Shown: piece after piece, positions 17,656 to 25,872 of the stretch
How the letters are laid out: each line of letters begins with the position of its first letter
Position numbering within the stretch: position 1 is the first letter of the stretch
Assembly (NCBI RefSeq): GCF_014306135.1
Contig: NZ_JACRWD010000001.1
Location: 806,001 to 870,000, forward strand
DNA length: 64,000 nucleotides
Direction: 5' to 3'
From: Paraclostridium hominis
GTDB lineage: Bacteria > Bacillota > Clostridia > Peptostreptococcales > Peptostreptococcaceae
Notes under the pieces: model-generated
Told to the model about the DNA's origin: nothing
What the model saw: only the letters and a program-made list of their open reading frames with translations
Database searches by the model: none
Made by a program: the position numbers and the translations under genes

Positions 17656-19077
17656 ATGAAAGACATTACTGTAATAGGAGCAGGAGTAGTAGGATGTGCT
17701 ATAGCTAGAGAATTATCAAGATATGATTTAGATATAGCTGTAATTGATAAAAATGAAGATATAGCAGAAGGCATATCAAAAGCAAACAGTGGTATTATAC
17801 ATGGTGGATATAACGAGAAAAAAGGAACTTTAAAAGCTAAGCTTAACTTAGAAGGAAATGAAATGATGGATGAGTTAGCTAGTAAGTTACAATTTCCTTT
17901 TAAAAGAAATGGTGCTTTAGTTTTAGCTTTTAGTGAAGATGAATTAAAAAGAGTAAAAGAACTTAAAACCAATGGAGAAGAAATTGGAGTTAAAGGTCTA
18001 GAAATTTTAAACAAAGAAGAAGTATTAAACTTAGAGAAAAATATAAACAAAGATGTATTAGGAGCTTTATACGTAAAAAGTTCTGGCATAGTAAGTCCTT
18101 ATGAAATGACTTTAGCATTTGGTGAAAATGCAGTTGAAAATGGTGTTGAATTTATACTAGGACAAGGGGTTATAGATATAAAAAAGGAAAATGAAGTATA
18201 TGAAATAAGCCTAGAAGATGGAACTGCTTTAAAAAGTAAAATAATTATAAATGCAGCTGGTCTAGGTGGAGGATTTTTAAATAATTTAGTAAGTAAAGTA
18301 AAATACGAGATAAATCCTGTAAAAGGAGAGTACTGCTTATTTGATAAAGTAGCAGGTACATTATGCGAAAAAACTTTATTTCAAGTTCCAAGTGAACTAA
18401 GTAAAGGTGTTTTAGTTACGCCAACAGTAGATGGAAATCTTTTAGTAGGTCCAAATGCAAAATCTAGTAAAAGTATAGAAACTTCAAGAGAAGGTATAGA
18501 TGAGATACTAGATAAAAGTAAAAAAACTATGAAAGATATACCTGTAGATAGAGTTTTAAATACTTTTAGTGGATTAAGACCTAAAGTTAGTGGAGGAGAT
18601 TTTATAATAGAAGAAGCTAAAGATGCTAAAAACTTTATAAATGTAATAGGAATAGACTCTCCAGGGTTAACAGCAGCACCTGCTATTGCTAAGTATGTAG
18701 TCAATTTAGTTTCTAATAATATTAATTTAAATGAAAAAGAAAACTTTAAAGAAACTAGAACTAAAATGGTTAGAATGAGTGAATTAAGTATAGAAGAAAA
18801 AAATAAGTTAATAGCTAAAAATCCATCTTACGGAAAAATGGTATGTAAGTGTGAGTTTGTAACAGAAGGTGAGATTATAGATTCTATAAAAAGACCATTA
18901 GGAGCAACTACAATAGATGGAGTTAAAAGAAGAACTCGTGCTATGATGGGTGGATGCCAAGGTGGTGGATGTATTATACCTATAAGTATGATATTAAGTA
19001 AAGAACTAGGAATAGATATAAGTGAAGTAAATAAAAATTCTAAATCTTCTACAGTTGTTGGATTTAAGGAGGATTAA
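17656..19077 (+). CDS. GlpA-like FAD-dependent oxidoreductase with C-terminal [2Fe-2S]-binding domain
   Basis: A 473-residue flavoprotein. The Rossmann FAD site is GAGVVGCAIAREL at residues 7-19, with the DAO-type substrate domain following (NSGIIHGGYN near 43). The C-terminal 80 residues carry CKCEFVTEGEI and CQGGGC, the cysteine pattern of BFD-like [2Fe-2S] domains in clostridial GlpA-type enzymes. It probably oxidises glycerol-3-phosphate or a related 2-hydroxy acid and passes electrons to the partner flavoprotein encoded 5 bp downstream. AAAGGAGG precedes the ATG. Confidence 0.88.
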   Translation: MKDITVIGAGVVGCAIARELSRYDLDIAVIDKNEDIAEGISKANSGIIHGGYNEKKGTLKAKLNLEGNEMMDELASKLQFPFKRNGALVLAFSEDELKRVKELKTNGEEIGVKGLEILNKEEVLNLEKNINKDVLGALYVKSSGIVSPYEMTLAFGENAVENGVEFILGQGVIDIKKENEVYEISLEDGTALKSKIIINAAGLGGGFLNNLVSKVKYEINPVKGEYCLFDKVAGTLCEKTLFQVPSELSKGVLVTPTVDGNLLVGPNAKSSKSIETSREGIDEILDKSKKTMKDIPVDRVLNTFSGLRPKVSGGDFIIEEAKDAKNFINVIGIDSPGLTAAPAIAKYVVNLVSNNINLNEKENFKETRTKMVRMSELSIEEKNKLIAKNPSYGKMVCKCEFVTEGEIIDSIKRPLGATTIDGVKRRTRAMMGGCQGGGCIIPISMILSKELGIDISEVNKNSKSSTVVGFKED

Positions 19078-19081
19078 TGAC

Positions 19082-19972
19082 ATGAGAGATTATGATTTAA
19101 TTATAGTTGGTGGTGGAGCAGCAGGGATTTTATGTTCTATAGATGCTTATAAAAAAGGAATAGAAAATATTTTATTAATAGAAAAGGATCCTGTATTAGG
19201 TGGAGCTTTAAATCTAGGAAATTATAACATAGGAAAAGAAAAGAATATAACAGGTAAAGAGTACAAAATAACTTTATTAAAAGAACTAGATAAATGTAAT
19301 ATAGATATAAAATTAAATACTATGGTATTAAAAATAGAAGAAAATAATGAAGTACTTTGTACAAGTCCTACAAATGGAATAGAAAAGATAAAAGCTAAAA
19401 ATATAATATTAGCAAATGGTGGTAAAGAAGGAGCAAGAAAAGCTGTAAATATGGTAGGAGATAGATGTTCTGGAATACTTACTGTTGGAATGACTAAGAA
19501 GATATTTAGCATGGATAATATGATACCAGGTAAAAATATTTTAATAGCTGGAAATTCAACTTTATATATGATAAAAGATGAATTAAAAAATAAAAATATA
19601 AATGTAGTAGGTATAATAGCTAAAGATAAAGATATTAATACTTATGGTCTAACTGATAAAATATATGATAACTACAGTATAGAAGCTATATATGGAGATG
19701 GAAGAATAAGTAGTGTTAAGTTAGCTAAAGATGATAAAGAAGAAATAGTTAAGTGTGATACTTTAATATTTGCAAATCCTATGCTTTCAGATGGATTGGT
19801 AGCTATGAGAAGTGGTATTAAACTAAATCCAAAGACTACAGGACCAGAAGTTGATGATAAATTTATGACTTCAAGAAATAATATATACGCTTGTGGAAAT
19901 GGAATATATATACATGAGTATATAGAAGATATAGAAAAAGAATGTAGTCAATTAATAGAAAATATATATTAA
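19082..19972 (+). CDS. NAD(P)/FAD-dependent oxidoreductase (short form), partner of the GlpA-like protein
   Basis: A 296-residue pyridine-nucleotide-disulfide-type flavoprotein with FAD motif GGGAAGILCSIDAYK at residues 9-23 and a C-terminal YACGNG FAD contact. Homologues in GlpA-like operons are usually about 400 residues and followed by a DUF1667 gene. This one is shorter between its FAD and NAD regions, and no DUF1667 gene follows. That suggests loss of a middle segment or a divergent electron path. ATG 19082 has AAGGAGG 8 bases upstream, inside the end of the previous gene. Confidence 0.82.
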   Translation: MRDYDLIIVGGGAAGILCSIDAYKKGIENILLIEKDPVLGGALNLGNYNIGKEKNITGKEYKITLLKELDKCNIDIKLNTMVLKIEENNEVLCTSPTNGIEKIKAKNIILANGGKEGARKAVNMVGDRCSGILTVGMTKKIFSMDNMIPGKNILIAGNSTLYMIKDELKNKNINVVGIIAKDKDINTYGLTDKIYDNYSIEAIYGDGRISSVKLAKDDKEEIVKCDTLIFANPMLSDGLVAMRSGIKLNPKTTGPEVDDKFMTSRNNIYACGNGIYIHEYIEDIEKECSQLIENIY

Positions 19973-19997
19973 AATTTAATATAAATAATTAAGTTTT

Positions 19998-20037
19998 AAA
20001 GCCAATTTTAAGTTATAAACTTTTAGTTGGCTTTTTT
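19998..20037 (+). terminator. terminator after the flavoprotein pair
   Basis: The stem AAAGCCAA / TTGGCTTTTTT with an inner TTAAGTTTATAAACTT-like pairing. Confidence 0.85.
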
Positions 20038-20101
20038 AATTTGTTATAAAAAAATGATTATGGTATTATATATTAAAGATATTTTTAAAGGAGATACATA
20101 A

Positions 20102-20590
20102 ATGAAAATAAGAGGATTTGAATTAGTAAGCAAAGAAGAATTTGAAAAAGCAAATGCACATATAGCATATGAAGAGTTAACTCTACCTAAAAGAGCAACT
20201 AAGTTTGCTGCTGGGTATGATATAAAAAGTACATTAAACTTTACATTACAACCAGGTGAAGATATAGTTATACCAACAGGATTTAAAGCTTATATGCAAG
20301 TTGGAGAAATGTTAGCATTATATCCAAGAAGTGGTATGGGATTTAAATATCAAATACAATTAGCAAATACAGTAGGTATAGGTGATGGAGATTACTATAA
20401 CTGTGAAGCTAATGAAGGTCATTACTTTATAAAATTAGTTAATAGAGGTAAAAAAGCTTGGGAAGTTAAAGTAGGAGATGGTATAGGACAAGCTATATTT
20501 ATGCCAATACTTTTAGCTGATGGAGATGACTTTGAAACTGGTGAAATAAGAAAAGGTGGATTTGGGTCTACTGATAAAACTAATAAATAA
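20102..20590 (+). CDS. dut: dUTP diphosphatase (trimeric dUTPase)
   Basis: A 162-residue enzyme that hydrolyses dUTP to dUMP. All five motifs are visible: AGYDI (38), PRSGMGFKY (75), the uracil-recognition hairpin LANTVGIGDGDYY (86), the VGDGIGQAIF motif (123), and the flexible C-terminal RKGGFGSTDK (150). The extended motif-III loop (NCEANEGHYF) is typical of clostridial and phage-like dUTPases. It is monocistronic, followed by a long palindromic element. Confidence 0.93.
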   Translation: MKIRGFELVSKEEFEKANAHIAYEELTLPKRATKFAAGYDIKSTLNFTLQPGEDIVIPTGFKAYMQVGEMLALYPRSGMGFKYQIQLANTVGIGDGDYYNCEANEGHYFIKLVNRGKKAWEVKVGDGIGQAIFMPILLADGDDFETGEIRKGGFGSTDKTNK

Positions 20591-20598
20591 ACAACTTT

Positions 20599-20729
20599 AA
20601 TAGAGTTATATAGCGTGAGTGATTATGGAAAATATATAAGTTTTGCTCCATGAAAGCTGAAAATATGCTTTCAAATGTCACTGCAACTTATATATTTTCC
20701 ATTCGCTAACTACGCTAGTGAACTCAATT
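20599..20729. repeat. 131-bp imperfect inverted repeat with inner hairpin
   Basis: The outer arms, about 44 bp each, contain a perfect inner block GGAAAATATATAAGTT (20627-20642) and its complement AACTTATATATTTTCC (20685-20700). Outside this, further complementarity continues (GAGTT / AACTC; TAGCGT / ACGCTA). The core holds a second hairpin GAAAGC/GCTTTC (20652-20671). It lies directly after dut. Layout is similar to the repeat family at 44731, 50555 and 62968, but the sequence differs. Confidence 0.65.
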
Positions 20730-20785
20730 AAAAAAATTTATATAATTGTGTTTAAGTTTTGAAAAACGAGGTATATATATATTAT

Positions 20786-20937
20786 GGAAAACTAAACAAA
20801 TCAACTTTAAGATTTAAAACAGATCTCCTTAAGGAGAAAAGAATACTTTGAAAGCTCACATGCTAGATAATGAGACTTTGTCAAAGACGATTAATATTAT
20901 ACAAAATCTAAGTTTGATTTGTATAGTTTTCTTTTTT
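20786..20937 (+). ncRNA. candidate structured RNA ending in a T-run
   Basis: The long outer stem pairs 20786-20815 with 20904-20931 (about 26 of 30 pairs) and is followed by six T, so the 3' side acts as a terminator. Inside it fold a small hairpin CTCC-TTAA-GGAG (20825-20836) and a second helix CTTTGA/TCAAAG (20846-20851 with 20881-20886). That helix encloses CTCA/TGAG (20855-20858 with 20871-20874). A weak promoter-like TTGAAA box lies upstream near 20758. No coding frame is present. I do not recognise the class. Confidence 0.5.
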
Positions 20938-20975
20938 ATTATAAAAATTAGGGTCTAAGATTAGGGACTTAGATA

Positions 20976-21023
20976 AATTTAAAAAGACACAAACTTTATT
21001 AATTAGTTTGTGTCTTTTTAAAT
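20976..21023. terminator. bidirectional terminator beside the CLC gene stop
   Basis: The stem AAAAAGACACAAACT / AGTTTGTGTCTTTTT ends 8 bp from the minus-strand CLC stop. Confidence 0.88.
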
Positions 21024-21030
21024 TTATATT

Positions 21031-22260
21031 CTATTTACAATCTAACAGGCTTCTATCTTGAGATGTATATATAGTACTTTTTCCTGCAAACACATAACTT
21101 ATCACACATGCAATAAATATAAAGCCAATATTAGCTGATCCAAATAATTCAAGTCCCATTACAAAAGATGTTATAGGGGTTTTTGTTGCTCCTGCAAATA
21201 CACCTATCATTCCAAGACCTGCTAAAAATTCAATAGGAAGCCCAAGCATCCCTGCAAGCAAGTTTCCTAAAGTTGCTCCAATTACAAATAATGGAGTAAC
21301 TTCACCACCTTGAAATCCTACAGAAAGAGTAAGTGATGTTAAAAGTAATTTTATCATAAATGATTCTTTAGGAACTGGTTGGTTAAATGCATTACTTAAT
21401 AAGTCCAAACTTAATCCAAGGTAAATTCTAGTTCCAAGAATTAAAACTATTATAATTATTATAACTCCACCTACAAAGCTTTTTAATGATGTGTTAGGTA
21501 TTTTAGCTGCAAAAAACTTTTTTAAGGAATGAGTAAGTTCTGCAAAAAGTTTGCTAGTAAGTCCAAATAAAACAGCACAAAAGATAACTTTAAAAAATAT
21601 ATCAACTCCATTTAAAGATGCCCCCATACTATAATGGCTATGTTGAACTTTAAAAAGCTCTGCGATAAAATTTCCTATGTAACTTGATATAAAACAAGGT
21701 ATTATTGCTTCATATCTCATTTTACCAATAGTAGTAACCTCAAGACCAAATATTGTTCCTGCAATTGGAGTTCCAAAGACAACACCAAAACCACTACTTA
21801 CACCACTTATTATGAGTATTGTATAATCTAGTCCTTTTAATTTTAAAAGCTCACCTATTTTTGAAGATAAACTAGCTCCTATTTGAACTCCAGTACCTTC
21901 TCTACCAGCAGATCCTCCGAATAAATGAGTTATAAATGTACCAAAAAATACAAGAGGTGCCATTCTAAAAGGAATTCTACCTTCACCTTCATTAATTCTT
22001 TCAATTATTAAGTTGTTTCCTTTTGCTGAATCTTTTCCGTATTTAGAGTATAAATAACTTACAAAAGCTCCACCTAGTGGTAGCATGTATAATAGCCATG
22101 AATTAGCTTCTCTAGTACTAGTTGCCCATTGTAAGCTTTTTAGGAAAAATGATATTACAACTCCAACTGCAACTCCTGATATAGATGCTAGTAAAAACCA
22201 TCTTAAAAATACGATTGATATTAGTTCACTTTCTTTAATGTGTTTTTTTAATTCGTTCAC
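21031..22260 (-). CDS. CLC-family transporter, fluoride/proton antiporter type (CLC-F)
   Basis: A 409-residue multi-pass protein of the CLC fold. The GREGT gating-glutamate motif is present near residue 118. The Cl-selective GSGIP motif of canonical CLCs is replaced by KGNNLIIERI, which is characteristic of the fluoride-selective branch. A fluoride riboswitch with terminator stands directly upstream, so its job is almost certainly fluoride export and resistance. The start is GTG 22260, set by AGGAGG 8 bases upstream; the longer open frame would run through the riboswitch terminator. Confidence 0.93.
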   Translation of the reverse strand: MNELKKHIKESELISIVFLRWFLLASISGVAVGVVISFFLKSLQWATSTREANSWLLYMLPLGGAFVSYLYSKYGKDSAKGNNLIIERINEGEGRIPFRMAPLVFFGTFITHLFGGSAGREGTGVQIGASLSSKIGELLKLKGLDYTILIISGVSSGFGVVFGTPIAGTIFGLEVTTIGKMRYEAIIPCFISSYIGNFIAELFKVQHSHYSMGASLNGVDIFFKVIFCAVLFGLTSKLFAELTHSLKKFFAAKIPNTSLKSFVGGVIIIIIVLILGTRIYLGLSLDLLSNAFNQPVPKESFMIKLLLTSLTLSVGFQGGEVTPLFVIGATLGNLLAGMLGLPIEFLAGLGMIGVFAGATKTPITSFVMGLELFGSANIGFIFIACVISYVFAGKSTIYTSQDRSLLDCK

Positions 22261-22287
22261 GTTTTGTCCTCCTAATATATTTTCTTC

Positions 22288-22376
22288 AAAAAAATAGACT
22301 CCTACTCTTAAATTTTTAATAAGAGTAGGAGTCATTAGCATCTAGTGCGTTTAATGGCGAACTCCATCGCCGATTT
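22288..22376 (-). promoter_or_regulatory. fluoride riboswitch (crcB motif) with expression-platform terminator
   Basis: On the minus strand the aptamer reads GGCGATGGAGTTCGCC, then ATTAAACGC and TGATGACTCCTAC-like 3' segment, matching the fluoride riboswitch consensus including the pseudoknot-forming GCGT/ACGC parts. It runs into a perfect terminator stem (22297-22310 with 22320-22333) followed by seven T (minus strand). Fluoride should stabilise the aptamer and prevent termination, turning on the CLC gene. Confidence 0.93.
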
Positions 22377-22454
22377 TATTTACCAACTTATTATATTATA
22401 AATGCTTAAAAATTTCTATAAAAATTTTAATTAAAATTATTTTCTAAGGAAGTG

Positions 22455-22524
22455 TTGACAACAAGAAAACAATATAATAGAATTAATGATATTAATTATC
22501 ATTAGAAAATGATAATTAATATAA
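22455..22524 (+). promoter_or_regulatory. promoter with tandem Fur boxes for the ferric-reductase-like gene
   Basis: The -35 box TTGACA (22455-22460), 17-bp spacer and TAGAAT (22478-22483) are followed by TGATATTAATTATCA (22487-22501). This matches the 7-1-7 Fur consensus at 14 of 15 positions. A second, weaker box lies at 22510-22524. The two form a perfect 15-bp inverted repeat around AGAA. Repression in iron-replete cells is expected. Confidence 0.85.
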
Positions 22525-22546
22525 AAATAAAAAAAGGAGAATTTAT

Positions 22547-23239
22547 ATGCGATTAGTTTATTCATTAATATTTATAGTGGCTTTATCACTAGTTTTTACA
22601 TCAAGCATAAAGAAACACTCTAAGATTTTTTATACAATTGCTTCAATAATTGGAGCAGGAACAATAATCTATGAAATATATAGGTTATTAACAAATGTAA
22701 AGTTACACGGATTTATAGGTGAATTTGAAAAAGCATCTATGAAAGGAAACTTTTCAATAGCATTTTTCATATTAGTTATGTTTGCAGGAGCATTAAATCC
22801 TAAATGGAAGATAACTAAAAAGTTATTAAGTATAAGAGCAGAATCTGCAATACTAGGGTCTATACTTATATTCCCACATGTAATAATGTATTTAGTTCGT
22901 TTTATGGTGAAATTATCAAATCATAAACCTATAACAACACTTTATGTGGTTTATTTAATAGTTGGGTTAATAGCATTTATAATAATGATACCACTATTTA
23001 AAACATCACTTAAAAAGTATAGAAGTAAAATGAAATTTGCACAGTGGAAGAAATTGCAAAGATGGGCATATCCATTTTATTTACTAGTTTATATACATAT
23101 AGTACTTTCAATTTTAAATGGAAAAGAAATTGATATGTTAAAATTAACTTTATATACGATATTATTTGGTAGCTATTTTATATTAAAATTAATAAAAACT
23201 TCAAAAATAAATAAAAAGAAGTCTACAAGTAATATGTAA
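22547..23239 (+). CDS. ferric-reductase-like transmembrane protein
   Basis: A 230-residue protein with about six membrane helices. It resembles the ferric reductase-like transmembrane domain family (MsrQ/YedZ-related). Candidate haem ligands lie in FPHVIMYLVRF (near 121) and YIHIVLS (near 186), with the typical KKLQRWAYPFYLLVYIHI segment. It probably moves electrons across the membrane with b-type haem, although only part of the usual histidine set is visible. Tandem Fur boxes just upstream tie it to iron supply. It is monocistronic, with AAAGGAG before the ATG. Confidence 0.75.
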   Translation: MRLVYSLIFIVALSLVFTSSIKKHSKIFYTIASIIGAGTIIYEIYRLLTNVKLHGFIGEFEKASMKGNFSIAFFILVMFAGALNPKWKITKKLLSIRAESAILGSILIFPHVIMYLVRFMVKLSNHKPITTLYVVYLIVGLIAFIIMIPLFKTSLKKYRSKMKFAQWKKLQRWAYPFYLLVYIHIVLSILNGKEIDMLKLTLYTILFGSYFILKLIKTSKINKKKSTSNM

Positions 23240-23253
23240 AAATTTATAAAAAT

Positions 23254-23296
23254 AAAAAGATGTAGTTTTGTAGATTTACAAGATTACATCTTTTTT
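23254..23296 (+). terminator. terminator after the ferric-reductase-like gene
   Basis: The stem AAAAAGATGTA / TACATCTTTTTT with an inner TTGTAGA/TTTACAA pairing. Confidence 0.85.
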
Positions 23297-23377
23297 ATTG
23301 CAATATAAAAGGATATTTAGAGATATAAGTCGAATTTTATAGAAAATAAATTAGCATAAATTTGAGGAGGATAAATT

Positions 23378-24001
23378 GTGAAGAAGCTTTTTATAATATT
23401 TGCCATGATAGGGACATTAGGGCTAGGAGGTTGCACAAACAAACAAGAAATCACTATAAACAAGGATACTGAAAACTCAAAAGAACAAATAAAAGAGCGG
23501 TTAACAGGAAATTCAATAGGAATTTATGATGTAAATAACTTAGAAAAAGGAAAGTACAAAGTTAGTATTACTTCAGAAACATATAATGATGGTAAGTTGA
23601 AAGAATCTAGTAATATATTAACTAGTGAAATGGAGATAAAAAATAATAAAGATAATTTAAATATTGGTATTAATAAGACTGATAAGGATATTTTAACATT
23701 TGATATTAGTCAAAATAATAAAGATGAATTTATGGCTTCAACATCACAAGGACTAAATTTATCTAAATTCAATGGAGGAAATATTGGAGTTACATGGAAT
23801 ATGCTTGAAAATGCTTCTGAAAGAGCGCATAAAATAGAGATTGGTAAGAATTTAGCAATAGCATCTTTTAGTACAGGAAAAGATAGAGTTACACATGGAA
23901 TAGCTTTAGGAAATAATTTTGTAAAACCAAGTGAAGCTAGTGGTGATATTTCAAATAATATGGTTGATGTTATTATATATTTAAAAATAAGTAAAATTTA
24001 A
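23378..24001 (+). CDS. putative lipoprotein, function unknown
   Basis: A 207-residue protein with a signal peptide ending in LGLGGC (lipidated Cys19). The mature part begins with a charged linker rich in Lys/Glu, followed by a beta-rich region (YKVSITSETYNDGKL). I recognise no family. Start is GTG with GAGGAGG upstream. It is monocistronic, with terminators on both sides. It may act at the cell surface; nothing in its context defines a role. Confidence 0.7.
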   Translation: MKKLFIIFAMIGTLGLGGCTNKQEITINKDTENSKEQIKERLTGNSIGIYDVNNLEKGKYKVSITSETYNDGKLKESSNILTSEMEIKNNKDNLNIGINKTDKDILTFDISQNNKDEFMASTSQGLNLSKFNGGNIGVTWNMLENASERAHKIEIGKNLAIASFSTGKDRVTHGIALGNNFVKPSEASGDISNNMVDVIIYLKISKI

Positions 24002-24028
24002 AATTGTAGATCAAAGAATAAATAAAAG

Positions 24029-24069
24029 TAGTAGATAGTATCAGTAATTGATGTTATCTACTATTTTTG
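24029..24069 (+). terminator. terminator after the lipoprotein gene
   Basis: The stem TAGTAGATA / TATCTACTA followed by a T-run. Confidence 0.8.
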
Positions 24070-24171
24070 TATTGATTAAAATTATTAATTGTTATGTAAA
24101 TATTATTTAACGAATATATATTTAATGAAAGAATTTTAAAAATATTGAAAAAATAATCAAGGGGGGATAGC

Positions 24172-25434
24172 TTGGATACTACGAAAAAGTTAGAAAGTAA
24201 ATTATGGAACAAAAACTTTTTTCTACTTTGGCAAGGGCAATTAGTATCAGTGCTAGGCGATGTTTTATACATTATGGCACTAGATTTTTGGATTTTAGAA
24301 ATGACAGGTTCTAAATCACTTATGGGACTTTTAAGTGCAATAACAATGATGCCAAGGATAATTTTAGGACCTTTTGCAGGTGTATTTATAGATAAGTGGG
24401 ATAGAAAAAAAGTAATTGTTTTAACTGATTTAATAAGAGGTATTGTTGTAACCTTTGTAGGGATAGCTGGGGTAATAGGATTTATTCAAGTTTGGATGGT
24501 TTTTGTTGTAGGAATTATTAATGGATTATGTTCAGCATTTTTTAATCCTGCAATAAATTCTAGTAAACCAGATATAGTACCAGAAGATAAGCTTATAAAA
24601 GCTAATTCTGTAACGAGTTTAGCACAAGCTGGAATAGATATGATAGGATATGCAGCAGGAGGAGTACTTTACGTATTAATAGGAGCTCCTTATATGTTTT
24701 TATTTAATGGGCTTTCATATTTATTTTCAGCTTTTACTGAAATGTTTATAACTATTCCAAAATTAAAAAGAGAAGAAAAAGAAATAACTTTTAAAGAAGA
24801 TTTTAAGATAGGACTTAATTTTATAAAAGATTTTAAAGTATATAAGAAAATGTTTATATGTTCTTCTATGATAAATTTTTTTGCAAATGCAGGTATGATA
24901 CTGTTAATTCCATATTTTAATGAAACTAAATTTTTAGGAACAGAGAGATATGGCTTTGCTATGATGTTTTTATCTATGGGTATGGTTAGTGGAAGTATAT
25001 TATTATCAATTAAAAATATAAAAAGAGAACAAAAATTTAGGGTGTTTATTTTTTCACTTTTAGCATGTACTTCATTATTTTTATTAAGTATGATTACTAA
25101 TAGTTATATAGTTTTGGTTATGTGTTTATTTTTTAGTTTTTTCTTTAATGTTATTATGAATACTATTTTTTCAACTACTAGTATGATTATTGTGCCAGCA
25201 AATATAAGAGGTAAGGTTATGGCTATAACTTCAACTATAAGTATGGGATTAGCACCAATTGGTCAATTGATAGCAGGAATTTTAGGAGATTTAATGCCAG
25301 TTAGGGTTGTATTAATTATGACTTTTTCTGCTTGTTTTATTGTAAGTTTATTTTATGTTAAGATAAAAAATTTAAAAAGATTTATAGAATATGATAGTGA
25401 ACATGATAAATTAGAAGAGCTTATGAAAATATAG
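24172..25434 (+). CDS. MFS transporter (drug-efflux type)
   Basis: A 420-residue, 12-helix major facilitator protein. The N-terminus FFLLWQGQLVSVLGD and the loop 2-3 motif GVFIDKWDRKKVIVLTD are typical of the MefA/MdfA-like branch (DHA3). It probably exports a small molecule such as a macrolide; the substrate cannot be read from sequence. Start is TTG 24172 with GGGGGGAT upstream. A small membrane protein gene follows at once. Confidence 0.87.
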   Translation: MDTTKKLESKLWNKNFFLLWQGQLVSVLGDVLYIMALDFWILEMTGSKSLMGLLSAITMMPRIILGPFAGVFIDKWDRKKVIVLTDLIRGIVVTFVGIAGVIGFIQVWMVFVVGIINGLCSAFFNPAINSSKPDIVPEDKLIKANSVTSLAQAGIDMIGYAAGGVLYVLIGAPYMFLFNGLSYLFSAFTEMFITIPKLKREEKEITFKEDFKIGLNFIKDFKVYKKMFICSSMINFFANAGMILLIPYFNETKFLGTERYGFAMMFLSMGMVSGSILLSIKNIKREQKFRVFIFSLLACTSLFLLSMITNSYIVLVMCLFFSFFFNVIMNTIFSTTSMIIVPANIRGKVMAITSTISMGLAPIGQLIAGILGDLMPVRVVLIMTFSACFIVSLFYVKIKNLKRFIEYDSEHDKLEELMKI

Positions 25435-25454
25435 AAGTAGCTATGGGGGATATT

Positions 25455-25745
25455 ATGCTTAAATTTATAATTTGTATTATTATATCTATAATTATTTTAA
25501 GTATGGCTTACTCAATTGGAATTAAAAAAAGATTAAACTTAATTTCATTAGTAGATGAAAATAAACTAAAAAATAAAACTAAAAAAGAAATAAATAAAGC
25601 AAGTATAATAATGGGAATGGGGTATTTAAATATATTTATATTATTTATGATTATGAATTTATCATATAAATTTAGTTTAATAGCATTTACATTATTAATA
25701 CTAGATATATTTTGTATGTTTATATATATTTACAAAATGTTTTAG
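25455..25745 (+). CDS. small two-helix membrane protein, function unknown
   Basis: A 96-residue protein with an N-terminal helix (2-20), a basic cytosolic stretch, and two helices near 48-70 and 72-95. I do not recognise it. It lies 20 bp after the MFS gene and is probably co-transcribed with it. ATG 25455 is preferred to 25443 because GGGGGA lies 6 bases before it. Confidence 0.6.
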   Translation: MLKFIICIIISIIILSMAYSIGIKKRLNLISLVDENKLKNKTKKEINKASIIMGMGYLNIFILFMIMNLSYKFSLIAFTLLILDIFCMFIYIYKMF

Positions 25746-25872
25746 AATATCGTTAGATATTAAATGAAAAGATAAACCTCTAAACTAATCTAGAAATTAA
25801 TAATTCCATATAGAATAAAAAAGTATTTTTACACAAATAATAATTTCAGAAAAGTTTAAGGAGGTAATCATT

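Noticed and set aside
20786..20937. 6S RNA, T-box or lysine riboswitch
   Set aside because: No T-box tRNA-binding sequence, no conserved lysine-aptamer elements, and the branched interior lacks the single central bubble expected of 6S RNA.
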